A stretch of DNA of 64,000 nucleotides from Ruminococcus sp. GTDB lineage: Bacteria > Bacillota > Clostridia > Oscillospirales > Ruminococcaceae. The stretch is taken from positions 115,516 to 179,515 of the forward strand of contig NZ_JAEFAJ010000002.1 in the NCBI RefSeq assembly GCF_016287535.1, written 5' to 3'. The notes beneath the pieces were generated by a model. The model worked only from the letters and a program-made list of their open reading frames with translations, was not told the origin of the DNA and did not search any database. Numbering within the stretch: position 1 is the stretch's first letter; each line of letters opens with the position of its first letter. A program made the position numbers and the translations under genes. This document shows positions 54,523 through 63,579 of the stretch, piece by piece.

Positions 54523-54528
54523 ATGAAA

Positions 54529-54580
54529 AACGCCATAGTGTCAGTGAGCTTCGTTCACATCGGCACTATGGCGTTTATTA
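54529..54580. terminator. Shared bidirectional terminator hairpin
   Basis: AACGCCATAGTG (54529-54540) pairs perfectly with CACTATGGCGTT (54564-54575); the loop has its own small stem (GTGA..TTCAC). A T-rich stretch follows on the plus strand and A-rich sequence precedes it. It separates two convergent CPBP genes. Confidence 0.85.
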
Positions 54581-54588
54581 TTTTTATG

Positions 54589-55584
54589 TCAGGCGTTTTC
54601 GTTCACAGCTTCCGGTGCTGCTTCAGCTGCGGGAGCTTTTTTCGATATCAGGTACAGCATAAGGGCTATGCCGGCGCAAAGTACGGCAGTAGTGATGAGA
54701 CTGCCCTCTATACCGAATTTGCCGCCTGTGAGAAAGGCATGGGCTGAGACAGGAACGCTCTCCATGAACGACTGCAGTTCAGAGGAGCCGCTGACGCTTA
54801 TTCCGTAGATATTTCCCTGAGCGAAGTTCCACATGGAGTGTATAGCGCATACGCCCCATATATTGTCGGAGTTTATCATGTAAAGTGCGGCGAATACGCC
54901 GAAAAGCGTGAGATTGATGAATGGAAGCACTCCGAAGCCGGGGTTTGAGATATGGGCAAGAGCAAATGCCACAGCGCTTACGATGACTGCCACATATGTT
55001 TTCTGACCGCTGCCTCCTATGGAGGTCATAAGATAGCCGCGGAAGATGAATTCCTCGCTCATTCCCTGTACTATGAATCCTAAAAAGAAAAGAGCGATCC
55101 AGCCGTAACTGATATTGCTGCAGAGCTTTATGCGTGTTATACCCAAGGCTGCACTTGAGAGCGCAAGTACCGACATCAGCAGCAGTCCTGCCGCAAGTCC
55201 TGTGAGATAGTGGAAGAAGAATCCCTTCTTACGTGCTCCCATTGAGCGTACAGGACGCATCTCAACGCAGCGGCAGTAGAACAGCGAGGCAAGTGTGCCG
55301 AATATCGTTGAGAAAAGCGAGGGTACCATTACCTTTGGCGAACCGGCTGCTTTTGCCGCGACCTTCCACATCTCCTTCAGGTCGAAGGTCGGACTTGTCT
55401 GTACATACTCCTGTATCTCGGCGTTTTCAAGCACAGTTTTCGAGGAGAAGACTGCTGATGACAACGATTCGAGTATCAGTATTATTATAAATACCGCTAA
55501 AAAGCATATTATTATTGTGAAAAAATTCTTTGAAGCGTGTGATTTTGAGGCTTCACCGAACATTTTTGGTCTGTAATCGAGCAT
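54589..55584 (-). CDS. CPBP-family intramembrane metalloprotease
   Basis: Encodes 331 residues with about 8 membrane helices. Active-site motifs SEEFIFRGYLM, FALAHISNPGFG and HSMWNFAQG are complete. The C-terminus is an Ala/Glu-rich tail. GTG at 55593 abuts the ribosome site; ATG 55584 is 7 bases from GGAGGTG, so 55584 is the start. The substrate is unknown; family members cleave prenylated proteins or act in bacteriocin self-immunity. It faces a second CPBP gene tail to tail. Confidence 0.9.
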   Translation of the reverse strand: MLDYRPKMFGEASKSHASKNFFTIIICFLAVFIIILILESLSSAVFSSKTVLENAEIQEYVQTSPTFDLKEMWKVAAKAAGSPKVMVPSLFSTIFGTLASLFYCRCVEMRPVRSMGARKKGFFFHYLTGLAAGLLLMSVLALSSAALGITRIKLCSNISYGWIALFFLGFIVQGMSEEFIFRGYLMTSIGGSGQKTYVAVIVSAVAFALAHISNPGFGVLPFINLTLFGVFAALYMINSDNIWGVCAIHSMWNFAQGNIYGISVSGSSELQSFMESVPVSAHAFLTGGKFGIEGSLITTAVLCAGIALMLYLISKKAPAAEAAPEAVNENA

Positions 55585-55604
55585 AAAACGCACCTCCGTA
55601 ATTA

Positions 55605-55633
55605 ATTTTACTATGTTACGGGACGAATGTCAA
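55605..55633 (-). promoter_or_regulatory. Promoter of the minus-strand CPBP gene
   Basis: On the minus strand, -35 TTGACA (55628-55633), 17-base spacer, -10 TAAAAT (55605-55610). Confidence 0.85.
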
Positions 55634-55659
55634 GACGGTCAATGCGCTTTGCTTCTTAT

Positions 55660-55688
55660 TTGACAATATACCGTTAAAATGATATAAT
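55660..55688 (+). promoter_or_regulatory. Consensus promoter of the ABC exporter operon
   Basis: -35 TTGACA (55660-55665), 17-base spacer, -10 TATAAT (55683-55688): both hexamers perfect. Confidence 0.95.
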
Positions 55689-55727
55689 TAAATTTAGACT
55701 ATTTTCAAGAATGAAAGGGGTATGCCG

Positions 55728-57455
55728 ATGTATAAAACAATATTATCGCACGTCGGAAAATACAGGAAAGAGGCGCTGCTTGCTCCTGTGACCATTATAG
55801 GAGAGGTGGCTATGGAGGTCATTATCCCTACGGTAATGGCTCTGATAATCGACAACGGCGTGAAAAAGGGGGACATAGGCTATATAGTCAGAATGGGCGG
55901 ACTCATGGTGCTCATGGCGGTATTCTCGCTGTGCTTCGGAGCTCTTGCGGCACGTTTCAGCGCTGTAGCGGCGATGGGCTTCGCAAAGAACATCAGAAGT
56001 GCGCTATTCCGCAGGGTACAGGGCTTCTCCTTTGCGAATGTGGATAAGTTCTCCACGGCATCGCTTACGACCCGTCTGACAACAGATGTAACAAACCTGC
56101 AGAACGCTTTCATGATGTTTGTGAGAATGGCGTTCCGCTCGCCTATAATGCTGATATGCGCAACTGTAATGGCTGTAAGGGCTAATGCGAAGCTGTCGGT
56201 GGTATTTATTTTTGCCATACCTCTGCTTGCTCTTGCGGTATTCCTGATAATGACCAACGCGCATCCGAGATTTGAGAAAATGCTGAGAAGATACGACGAT
56301 ATGAACGCAAAGGTACAGGAAAACCTTGTGGGCATACGTGTCGTAAAGGCGTTTGCCCGTGAGAAGTACGAAAACAAGCGTTTCGAGGAGAATACCGAAA
56401 ATGTACGTCTTGCGCAGTTCGCGGCGGAAAAGCTGGTAATACTCAGTATGCCTGCGATGCAGCTGGTAATGTACGCAAGTATAGCGGCTATACTCTACTT
56501 CGGCGGTCATATGGCTGTCAGAGGAGATATAGAGACAGGTGCTCTTTCGAGCTTTATCATGTATGTGGGACAGATACTTCTGTCACTTATGATGATATCC
56601 ATGCTTTTCATAACCTTCGTAATATCAAGAGCCTCAATGCAGCGTATATATGAGGTATTAAAGGAAGAGCCCGCCATAAAGGATTCGCCGGAATCGGGCG
56701 TAACTGCCGCGGACGGTTCGATATGCTTTGAGAATGTGAGCTTCAGCTACTACGGCGATATGAATAATCTTGCCCTTGACGGCATAGATCTGAAAATAAA
56801 CTCCGGCGAGACTATAGGCATAATCGGCGGTACCGGTTCGTCAAAGACCTCCCTCGTACAGCTGATACCCCGCCTTTATGAAGCTACTGCCGGAAAGGTG
56901 ATAGTCGGCGGACATGACGTTAAGGAGTACTCGCTGAAAACTCTCCGCGATCAGGTGGCTATGGTGCTCCAGAAGAATGTGCTGTTCTCCGGCACAATAA
57001 AGGAGAACCTCCGCTGGGGCGACGAGAACGCAACTGATGAGGAGATGCAGGAAGCCTGCAGGGCTGCCTGTGCTCACGACTTCATAATGAGCTTCCCTGA
57101 CGGCTACGATACCGATCTCGGACAGGGCGGCGTCAATGTTTCCGGCGGTCAGAAGCAGAGGCTCTGTATCGCAAGGGCACTGCTCAAAAAGCCTAAGATA
57201 ATCATACTCGACGACTCCACCAGCGCCGTGGATACGGCTACGGACAGCAGTATCCGCAAGGCTTTCCGCGAAAAGCTGGCAGATACGACGACTATAATAA
57301 TCGCTCAGCGTATAAGCTCCGTTATGGACGCTGACCGTATAATCGTAATGGACGGCGGAAAAATAACCGATATCGGCACTCATGATGAGCTTATGCAGAA
57401 AAGCGAGATATACCGTGAGGTATACGACTCACAGCAGAAAGGAGCTGATGAATAA
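55728..57455 (+). CDS. Heterodimeric ABC exporter, subunit 1 (degenerate ATP site)
   Basis: Encodes 575 residues: six membrane helices (1 to about 320) and a nucleotide-binding domain with Walker A GGTGSSKTS, signature VSGGQKQR, and Walker B IIILDDSTSAVD. The catalytic Glu after Walker B is Asp here, which is the usual mark of the degenerate site in heterodimeric exporters such as BmrCD and TM287/288. The start is ATG 55728, 7 bases from AAAGGGG; ATG 55722 is too close. It overlaps subunit 2 (TAATG). Substrate unknown; multidrug or peptide export is typical. Confidence 0.93.
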   Translation: MYKTILSHVGKYRKEALLAPVTIIGEVAMEVIIPTVMALIIDNGVKKGDIGYIVRMGGLMVLMAVFSLCFGALAARFSAVAAMGFAKNIRSALFRRVQGFSFANVDKFSTASLTTRLTTDVTNLQNAFMMFVRMAFRSPIMLICATVMAVRANAKLSVVFIFAIPLLALAVFLIMTNAHPRFEKMLRRYDDMNAKVQENLVGIRVVKAFAREKYENKRFEENTENVRLAQFAAEKLVILSMPAMQLVMYASIAAILYFGGHMAVRGDIETGALSSFIMYVGQILLSLMMISMLFITFVISRASMQRIYEVLKEEPAIKDSPESGVTAADGSICFENVSFSYYGDMNNLALDGIDLKINSGETIGIIGGTGSSKTSLVQLIPRLYEATAGKVIVGGHDVKEYSLKTLRDQVAMVLQKNVLFSGTIKENLRWGDENATDEEMQEACRAACAHDFIMSFPDGYDTDLGQGGVNVSGGQKQRLCIARALLKKPKIIILDDSTSAVDTATDSSIRKAFREKLADTTTIIIAQRISSVMDADRIIVMDGGKITDIGTHDELMQKSEIYREVYDSQQKGADE

Positions 57456-59344
57456 TGCCTCCGAGAACTCAAAGACCAATGGCGAAGCCGGAAAATACTC
57501 TTGCTGCTCTGAAAAGGATATTCACATATATGCACGGCTTCAGGCTGCAGTTCATACTTGTGGTCATCGGGATATTCTTCAGTTCCGGTGCGGGTATAGC
57601 TGGAAACTACCTGCTTAAACCCATAATCGACAACATCGAGGACGCCCTGAAAACAGGACACTGGAAGTACGGAAGATTCATCGGCATCATTGCCGTGATG
57701 ATAGCGATATACGCTCTCGGAGCGCTGTCCACGCTTTTCTATCAGCGTGTAATGCTGAAAATATCAACGACAACTCTTATGCGTATCAGGAACGACCTTT
57801 TCAGCAAAATGGAAATGCTTCCCATACGCTTCTTCGACAAGCATACTCACGGCGAGCTCATGAGCCTTTATACCAACGATACGGACGCTATCCGAGAAAT
57901 GCTCAGCAACAGTATCGCACAGTTCATAAGCTCGGCTATAACTATCGTGGGAGTATTCACAGCAATGCTGATATACAGCTGGAGACTCACCATACTTGTC
58001 GTGGCAATGCTCTTTGTTATCTTCAGGGTGATAGGCTTTGTGGGCTCAAGGAGCGGAAAGGGCTTCATAGCACAGCAGAAGGCTCTCGGCAGTGTCAACG
58101 GCTACATCGAGGAGATGATAGACGGTCAGAAGGTGGTAAAGGTATTCTGCCATGAGGAGAAGGCTGACGAGGAATTTGAAAAGCTCAATGAGGAGCTTTG
58201 CAGGGCTTCTACCCACGCTCATACCTTTGCGAATATCCTTATGCCGATAATGAACAACCTCTCGTATATACACTATGCCGTTACCGCTATCGCAGGCGGT
58301 ATAATGACTGTAAAGGGCATAGGCGGCATGACTGTGGGAACTGTTGTATCCTACTTACAGTTCACACGTTCCTTCTCGATGCCTATAACCCAGGTATCAC
58401 AGCAGCTCAACTCGGTGCTGACCGCTCTTGCCGGCGCTGAGAGGATATTCCGCGTTATAGACGAGGAGCCTGAGACAGACGAGGGCTATGTCACACTTGT
58501 GAACGCTGAGATATCGGCTGACGGAAAGATAACCGAGACTGACAGGCGCACAGGCAGATGGGCGTGGAAGCACCCCCACAAGGCGGACGGTTCCATAACA
58601 TATACCGAGGTCCGCGGCAATGTTGAATTCGATGATGTTGTATTCGGATACGAGCCGGACAAGACCGTTCTCAACGGTATCTCACTCTATGCGAAGCCGG
58701 GACAGAAGATAGCCTTTGTAGGCTCCACAGGAGCCGGAAAGACTACCATAATCAATCTCATAAACCGCTTCTACGATGTGCCGGAAGGCAAGATACGCTA
58801 TGACGGCATAAACATAAACAAGATAAAGAAGGACGACCTGAGACGTTCGCAGTCCATTGTTCTTCAGGATACCCACCTTTTCACGGGTACGGTAATGGAG
58901 AATATCCGTTACGGCAAGCTGGACGCTACTGACGAGGAGGTATACGAGGCAGCTAAGCTTGCAAACGCTGACAGCTTCATCAGACACCTTGAAAACGGCT
59001 ATGATACCATGCTCACTGCTGACGGTTCAAATCTTTCACAGGGTCAGAGACAGCTCCTTGCGATTGCCCGTGCGGCTGTTGCGGATCCGCCGGTGCTTAT
59101 CCTCGACGAAGCTACCAGCTCTATAGATACCCGAACAGAAGCTCTTATCGAAAAGGGCATGGATTCTCTCATGGAGGGCAGAACGGTATTCGTTATCGCT
59201 CACAGGCTCTCAACTGTAAGGAATTCTCACGCCATAATGGTACTTGAGCACGGCAGGATAATCGAAAGAGGAAACCACAATGAGCTCATTGCCCAGCATG
59301 GCAAATACTATCAGCTCTACACCGGAATGTTTGAACTCAGCTGA
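57455..59344 (+). CDS. Heterodimeric ABC exporter, subunit 2 (consensus ATP site)
   Basis: Encodes 629 residues. Six membrane helices with the EMIDGQKVVKVFCHEEKA coupling region, an insertion of about 60 residues between the membrane and ATPase domains (..EISADGKITETDRRTGRW..), Walker A GSTGAGKTT, signature LSQGQRQ, and Walker B VLILDEATSSID with the intact catalytic Glu. It pairs with the gene before it. The signature LSQGQ in place of LSGGQ is common in this class. Confidence 0.94.
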   Translation: MPPRTQRPMAKPENTLAALKRIFTYMHGFRLQFILVVIGIFFSSGAGIAGNYLLKPIIDNIEDALKTGHWKYGRFIGIIAVMIAIYALGALSTLFYQRVMLKISTTTLMRIRNDLFSKMEMLPIRFFDKHTHGELMSLYTNDTDAIREMLSNSIAQFISSAITIVGVFTAMLIYSWRLTILVVAMLFVIFRVIGFVGSRSGKGFIAQQKALGSVNGYIEEMIDGQKVVKVFCHEEKADEEFEKLNEELCRASTHAHTFANILMPIMNNLSYIHYAVTAIAGGIMTVKGIGGMTVGTVVSYLQFTRSFSMPITQVSQQLNSVLTALAGAERIFRVIDEEPETDEGYVTLVNAEISADGKITETDRRTGRWAWKHPHKADGSITYTEVRGNVEFDDVVFGYEPDKTVLNGISLYAKPGQKIAFVGSTGAGKTTIINLINRFYDVPEGKIRYDGININKIKKDDLRRSQSIVLQDTHLFTGTVMENIRYGKLDATDEEVYEAAKLANADSFIRHLENGYDTMLTADGSNLSQGQRQLLAIARAAVADPPVLILDEATSSIDTRTEALIEKGMDSLMEGRTVFVIAHRLSTVRNSHAIMVLEHGRIIERGNHNELIAQHGKYYQLYTGMFELS

Positions 59345-59365
59345 TAACAGAGAAAGAGGAAATAT

Positions 59366-60082
59366 ATGATACTGAAAAGAAATACCGCACTTGTCACGGC
59401 TTTTGTGTTTCTTGCCTGTTCTTCTTCTTGCAGCAAGACAGGTTCAAAGGTAGGCGTAGTTGATATACCCGAAGTGACCGCCACAGTCGAGGGCGTTGAC
59501 GCAAACGACGCTGTGGAAGCCGTTTCAGGAGACGCTTACCTTGCCATAACTGATGAGTCGTGGGAGGTGCAGTACCTTGGCAACAAGGACGTAAACGGCA
59601 GCGAACAGCTCTCCTATGAGGCAGGAGTCGCTCATATAACCGGCAACGGCGATTATACCGTCAGCGTAACAGCTGATACCAACGGCTTCCGCTATGACGA
59701 GACCGGCGATATCAATGGTGATTATACCATAAATGGCATAGGCTTTGCGGCTGTTATCATTGACAATGCCGAGGAAGTACTTCCGAATGCCATTATAACG
59801 ATCAACAGTGTGAAAGTTGACGGCAGGGAGCTGGAACTGAAGAAAAAGAGCTATACCAACACCGAGAGCGGCTCGATACGCTCAAATATATTCAATGAAT
59901 GGGTCAGTGACGACTGCCTTCCCGCCGACGCAAGAACTGCTGAGGGAGCCCTGTTCACTAATTATGATGTCAACACTCCCAGCGATATCAATAACGGAAA
60001 CTATTCCGCACAGATAATCGACCGTGAGGAGTTCAGCAGCTGGAAAAATGTGGAAGTCGGCTTTACTGTCTCCGGACTTTAA
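59366..60082 (+). CDS. Predicted lipoprotein with a carbohydrate-module-like beta domain
   Basis: Encodes 238 residues. The signal peptide ends near FLACSSSC; the lipid site may be Cys18 or Cys22. The mature part has YLAITDESWEVQYLGN, GNGDYTVSVTADTNGF and FAAVIIDNAEEVLPNAIITI, a beta-sandwich style seen in some uncharacterised modules of Ruminococcus carbohydrate-active proteins. It follows subunit 2 by 21 bases and is likely in the exporter operon. It may be a surface sensor or binder, unproven. Confidence 0.8.
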   Translation: MILKRNTALVTAFVFLACSSSCSKTGSKVGVVDIPEVTATVEGVDANDAVEAVSGDAYLAITDESWEVQYLGNKDVNGSEQLSYEAGVAHITGNGDYTVSVTADTNGFRYDETGDINGDYTINGIGFAAVIIDNAEEVLPNAIITINSVKVDGRELELKKKSYTNTESGSIRSNIFNEWVSDDCLPADARTAEGALFTNYDVNTPSDINNGNYSAQIIDREEFSSWKNVEVGFTVSGL

Positions 60083-60143
60083 ACACCGTTTACTCTCAGG
60101 GATTTTTCAAGCAGTTCAGCTTCTTATCACAAAACAATCATAC

Positions 60144-60228
60144 GGGCGGTTTATAATACGATCATGGAAAGAGAACGGCGGCAAGCCGTCATGATCATGA
60201 AGTCTTCATTTTTTCATATAAACCACCC
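60144..60228. ncRNA. Structured intergenic element, possible RNA
   Basis: Three nested inverted repeats: GGGCGGTTTAT (60144-60154) with ATAAACCACCC (60218-60228, one mismatch); GATCATG (60160-60166) with CATGATC (60190-60196); ACGGC (60175-60179) with GCCGT (60185-60189). A terminator-like hairpin follows. It could be a 3' UTR element of the exporter operon, a small RNA or a mobile palindrome. Confidence 0.5.
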
Positions 60229-60236
60229 TAAAGGTC

Positions 60237-60262
60237 AAAGCGTCCGCTACGGGCGCTTTTTC
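60237..60262 (+). terminator. Terminator downstream of the exporter operon
   Basis: AAAGCG..CCG with CGG..CGCTTTTT; a G/C-rich stem ending in five T. Confidence 0.7.
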
Positions 60263-60300
60263 CGTATACATACAGGGCTATGCTGCTAAAATAAACATTA

Positions 60301-60329
60301 TTGACATATTGTGCAGTCTATGATATAAT
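60301..60329 (+). promoter_or_regulatory. Consensus promoter of the YbjN-like gene
   Basis: -35 TTGACA (60301-60306), 17-base spacer, -10 TATAAT (60324-60329). Confidence 0.95.
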
Positions 60330-60380
60330 GAAGCTATAGTGATTCAGAAAAATATATGACCGTATACGGAGGAAATAAAA

Positions 60381-60833
60381 ATGGACGAAAATATGAAAAC
60401 AAATAACGCTGTAATAGCAGATTTCTGCGAACTACTCGAAAGTCAGAACGTCTCATACGAGCTTAATCAGAACGACGAGAATATGATGAGATTCCGCACA
60501 AAACTCCCTCACCATGATACCGCACCCTATGTACTCGTACATCACAATCCGGCAAACAGTGCCCTCAGTCTTGCTCTCAGCAGGATAGCTCTCTTTTCAA
60601 ACGCGGGAGAGGAGCTTTATCATATTATCAACGATTTCAATGCGGATCCCGAAAATTTTGCCTGCAAAATGTTCCTCGACAAAGACGGACAGATCATTGT
60701 CCTTACAAATGCTATCCTTAAAGGCGAGAATACAAGGAACCAGATCGAGGACTATCTTAACATATGCGTGCTGTCTCTCGACAAGTATCTCGGAAAAATA
60801 CTGGAGCTCGTAAACAATAGCAACAACAATTAA
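60381..60833 (+). CDS. YbjN-like small cytosolic protein
   Basis: Encodes 150 residues with an alpha/beta pattern like the YbjN / type III chaperone fold: an N-terminal helix (AVIADFCELLESQNVSYEL), paired strands, YHIINDFNADPENFACKMFL, and a C-terminal helix (LDKYLGKILELVNNS). No signal or membrane segment. The role of such proteins in Firmicutes is unknown. GGAGG precedes the ATG. Confidence 0.72.
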   Translation: MDENMKTNNAVIADFCELLESQNVSYELNQNDENMMRFRTKLPHHDTAPYVLVHHNPANSALSLALSRIALFSNAGEELYHIINDFNADPENFACKMFLDKDGQIIVLTNAILKGENTRNQIEDYLNICVLSLDKYLGKILELVNNSNNN

Positions 60834-60986
60834 CGAAATATCGCTAATTATTGAATTATTTTCAGGATAATACCGAATAAATATTACATACTGTATTTAT
60901 TTTATTGTACAAAAAGTAGATTTTTATTGTAAGATCTGACAAAACAAGCGTTTCACTCTTTAAAAATATATAAACTTGTGCTAAAC

Positions 60987-60992
60987 TATAAT
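60987..60992 (+). promoter_or_regulatory. Probable -10 box of the CAP-dockerin gene
   Basis: TATAAT 36 bases before the start codon; no good -35 hexamer at the right distance (AT-rich TTTAAAAATATA upstream). Confidence 0.5.
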
Positions 60993-61027
60993 CAGACAAG
61001 AGTTTATTTTTAAAGGGAGGTGTTTGT

Positions 61028-61876
61028 ATGAGTACAATGAAAAAGTTATCGTGTAAGTTTAATGCTGTAACAGTAACAGTTGTTATGATGATATGTGTGC
61101 TTATCAGCTTCCCGGTCGGGGTTTCTGCCGACAAAAGCATCGATTACCCCGGAATGGCAGATAATCTTGCGTATCTTATAAATGTTGAAAGAGAAAATGC
61201 AGGTCTTGAACCGCTGAAGGTCGTTCCGTACCTCAGCAGTCTGGCAGCGATCCGCGCGGCAGAGTGCGTGATAAAGTTAGAGCATGACCGTCCTGACGAT
61301 ATCACAGATTATTCCTATGACGACAAAGGTCAGAAATATTATGGCTTCGATACTGTCATAGACTATAGTCTCGTACCGTGGATGTGGGCAGGCGAGAACA
61401 TTGCGGCCGGAAATTCAAGTCCTCAGGCTACCTGTGAGCAGTGGATGAAGTCCGATGATCACAGAAAAGTAATACTTAATCCTAACTATACCCATATAGG
61501 CGTGGCGTTATGTTATGTGGAAAACGATACGAATCCCGATCATTACCATTATTACTGGGACGCGATATTCGTTGGCTGCGGTATTGATTTTGAAGGGCAG
61601 TATACTCCCGAAAGCACAAGGACCGTACCAAAGAGTTCAGGCGACGTTAACGGCGACGGCGTTGTCAATACTTTTGATCTTATAACGCTCAATAAGTATC
61701 TGGCAAACGAGGTGTCACTGAATGACCTTCAGCTGAAGAGCGCTGACGTTCTTGAGGACGGCAAGATAACATCTTACGATGCAAGTGTGCTGAGGAAGTT
61801 TATACTCGGCGAGTGCCATACTCTGCCGATAACAACAGATATGGTCATGGATATACTTTTTAAAGGAAATGATTGA
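61028..61876 (+). CDS. Secreted CAP (SCP/PR1) domain protein with C-terminal dockerin
   Basis: Encodes 282 residues. Signal peptide up to about VGVSA (residue 36). The CAP domain (about 42-185) shows LAYLINVERENAGLEPLK, MWAGENIAAG, ATCEQWMKSDDHRKVILNP and HIGVALCYV, with the usual His/Glu residues. A dockerin closes the protein: GDVNGDGVVNTFDLITLNKY and SADVLEDGKITSYDASVLRK are its two Ca-binding repeats. The dockerin would attach this non-glycosidase to a scaffold on the cell. AGGGAGGTG precedes the ATG. Confidence 0.92.
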   Translation: MSTMKKLSCKFNAVTVTVVMMICVLISFPVGVSADKSIDYPGMADNLAYLINVERENAGLEPLKVVPYLSSLAAIRAAECVIKLEHDRPDDITDYSYDDKGQKYYGFDTVIDYSLVPWMWAGENIAAGNSSPQATCEQWMKSDDHRKVILNPNYTHIGVALCYVENDTNPDHYHYYWDAIFVGCGIDFEGQYTPESTRTVPKSSGDVNGDGVVNTFDLITLNKYLANEVSLNDLQLKSADVLEDGKITSYDASVLRKFILGECHTLPITTDMVMDILFKGND

Positions 61877-61907
61877 GAAAAGGATTTTATAAAAAGGTGT
61901 GTTCATG

Positions 61908-61939
61908 GTAAAAGCGGCTGAGAGATCAGCCGCTTTTAC
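61908..61939. terminator. Terminator after the CAP-dockerin gene
   Basis: A 14-bp perfect stem (61908-61921 with 61926-61939), loop GAGA, with internal A and T runs at the stem base. Confidence 0.82.
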
Positions 61940-61976
61940 GTTGCGGCGATATAATTTAAATAATATGAGCGCAGCG

Positions 61977-62018
61977 AACTCATTAACTCTTAACTCTCCA
62001 CTCTCAATTCTCCACTAA
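61977..62018. repeat. Heptad tract (TAACTCT family)
   Basis: AACTCAT, TAACTCT, TAACTCT, CCACTCT, CAATTCT, CCACTAA. Same family as 3384-3418. A 13-bp perfect palindrome (62019-62031 with 62035-62047) follows. Confidence 0.83.
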
Positions 62019-62074
62019 ATCAAAATTTAGCAAAGCTAAATTTTGATTTCTTAGTACCAATATGATAATACAAT

Positions 62075-62104
62075 GCCCCTAAGCACTTTGAAATGCTTAG
62101 GGGC
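62075..62104 (-). terminator. Hairpin downstream of the UDP-glucose dehydrogenase gene
   Basis: GCCCCTAAGCA (62075-62085) pairs with TGCTTAGGGGC (62094-62104). On the minus strand it follows the gene's stop by 30 bases; the T tract after it is weak. Confidence 0.65.
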
Positions 62105-62134
62105 AATATTTATATTTAATATCCGTTTTTCAGC

Positions 62135-63373
62135 TTAGTCTCTTCTGAAAATATCTCTTGTGTATACTTTGTCCTGAATATCGTCGAGGCAACTGTCGTA
62201 GCGGTTTGCGATGACAGCGTCCGACTGAGACTTGAACTTTTCAAGGTCATTGACCACAACGCTTCCGAAGAAGGTCTCTCCGTCCTTGAGAGTAGGCTCA
62301 TAGATTATAACTGTCGCGCCCTTTGCCTTTACGCGCTTCATAACGCCCTGTATCGAGGACTGGCGGAAGTTATCGCTGTTTGATTTCATTGTCAGGCGGT
62401 ATACGCCTACAACAACGGACTTTTCCTTGCTGCTGTCGTATTCGTTGTTTTCACCGTAGTTGTAATAGCCAGCCTTTTCAAGTACACGGTCAGCTATGAA
62501 GTCCTTGCGTGTACGGTTTGATTCAACTATTGCAGACATCATGTTCTGCGGAACGTCCTCATAGTTTGCGAGGAGCTGCTTTGTATCCTTTGGCAGACAG
62601 TATCCGCCGTAACCGAAGGAAGGATTATTATAATGAGTACCTATACGCGGGTCGAGGCATACTCCGTCGATTATGTTCTGTGTGTCAAGTCCCTTGAGCT
62701 CTGCGTAGGTATCGAGCTCATTGAAATAGCTTACTCTCAGTGCAAGATATGTATTTGCGAAAAGCTTTACAGCTTCTGCTTCTGTGAATCCCATGAACAG
62801 AGTGTCGATATTCTCCTTGATAGCGCCCTGCTGAAGTAGACCGGCAAATGTATGAGCGGCTTCAACAAGTCTGCTGTCATTCATGTCAGTACCAACGATT
62901 ATGCGGCTCGGATAGAGGTTATCGTAGAGAGCCTTGCTCTCGCGGAGAAACTCAGGACTGAAAATGATGTTTTTGCTGCCTGTCTTTTCACGTATCGACT
63001 GGGTATAGCCAACAGGGATAGTGGACTTTATTACCATTATCGCATTAGGATTATACTTCATAACAAGATTTATCACAGCTTCAACTGCGCTTGTGTCGAA
63101 GAAGTTCTTTTTGCTGTCATAGTTGGTTGGAGCGGCAATTACTACAAAATCGGCGTCCTTGTAGGCAGCCTCGGCATCAAGTGTTGCTGTGAGGTCAAGC
63201 TCCTTTTCGGCAAGGTATTTTTCAATGTAATCATCCTGTATAGGTGATTTTTTGTTGTTGATAAGTTCGACTTTCTCAGGTATGATGTCAACTGCCATTA
63301 CAGTGTTATGCTGTGCGAGCAGAGTTGCTATTGAAAGTCCTACATATCCTGTTCCAGCTACTGCTATCTTCAT
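62135..63373 (-). CDS. ugd: UDP-glucose 6-dehydrogenase
   Basis: Oxidises UDP-glucose twice to UDP-glucuronate for surface polysaccharide; 412 residues. NAD-binding loop GTGYVGLS at the N-terminus, then [11 protein letters not shown], and the catalytic Cys in [15 protein letters not shown]. The frame is open up to 63667, but the ATG at 63373 behind AAGGAG gives the family start [12 protein letters not shown]. It could also act on a related sugar (UDP-ManNAc), but the residues fit the Ugd group. Confidence 0.94.
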   Translation of the reverse strand: MKIAVAGTGYVGLSIATLLAQHNTVMAVDIIPEKVELINNKKSPIQDDYIEKYLAEKELDLTATLDAEAAYKDADFVVIAAPTNYDSKKNFFDTSAVEAVINLVMKYNPNAIMVIKSTIPVGYTQSIREKTGSKNIIFSPEFLRESKALYDNLYPSRIIVGTDMNDSRLVEAAHTFAGLLQQGAIKENIDTLFMGFTEAEAVKLFANTYLALRVSYFNELDTYAELKGLDTQNIIDGVCLDPRIGTHYNNPSFGYGGYCLPKDTKQLLANYEDVPQNMMSAIVESNRTRKDFIADRVLEKAGYYNYGENNEYDSSKEKSVVVGVYRLTMKSNSDNFRQSSIQGVMKRVKAKGATVIIYEPTLKDGETFFGSVVVNDLEKFKSQSDAVIANRYDSCLDDIQDKVYTRDIFRRD

Positions 63374-63442
63374 CTCTCTATCAATCTCCTTAAAAATAGG
63401 CAAGAAACCTTTAAAATACTGATGTTTTTTGAAACAATATAT

Positions 63443-63471
63443 AGTATAGCACATCCTGCCGGAAAATGCAA
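63443..63471 (-). promoter_or_regulatory. Promoter of ugd
   Basis: On the minus strand, -35 TTGCAT (63466-63471), 17-base spacer, -10 TATACT (63443-63448). Confidence 0.72.
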
Positions 63472-63579
63472 GACTTGAAATGCCAAAGAATTTATAAAAA
63501 GTATTTTTTACGGCAGAGGTAGTATAATAATGAGAAAAGTCCCCGCATTTGCGTAATGTCATTAAGCTAAGGAAAAGTA

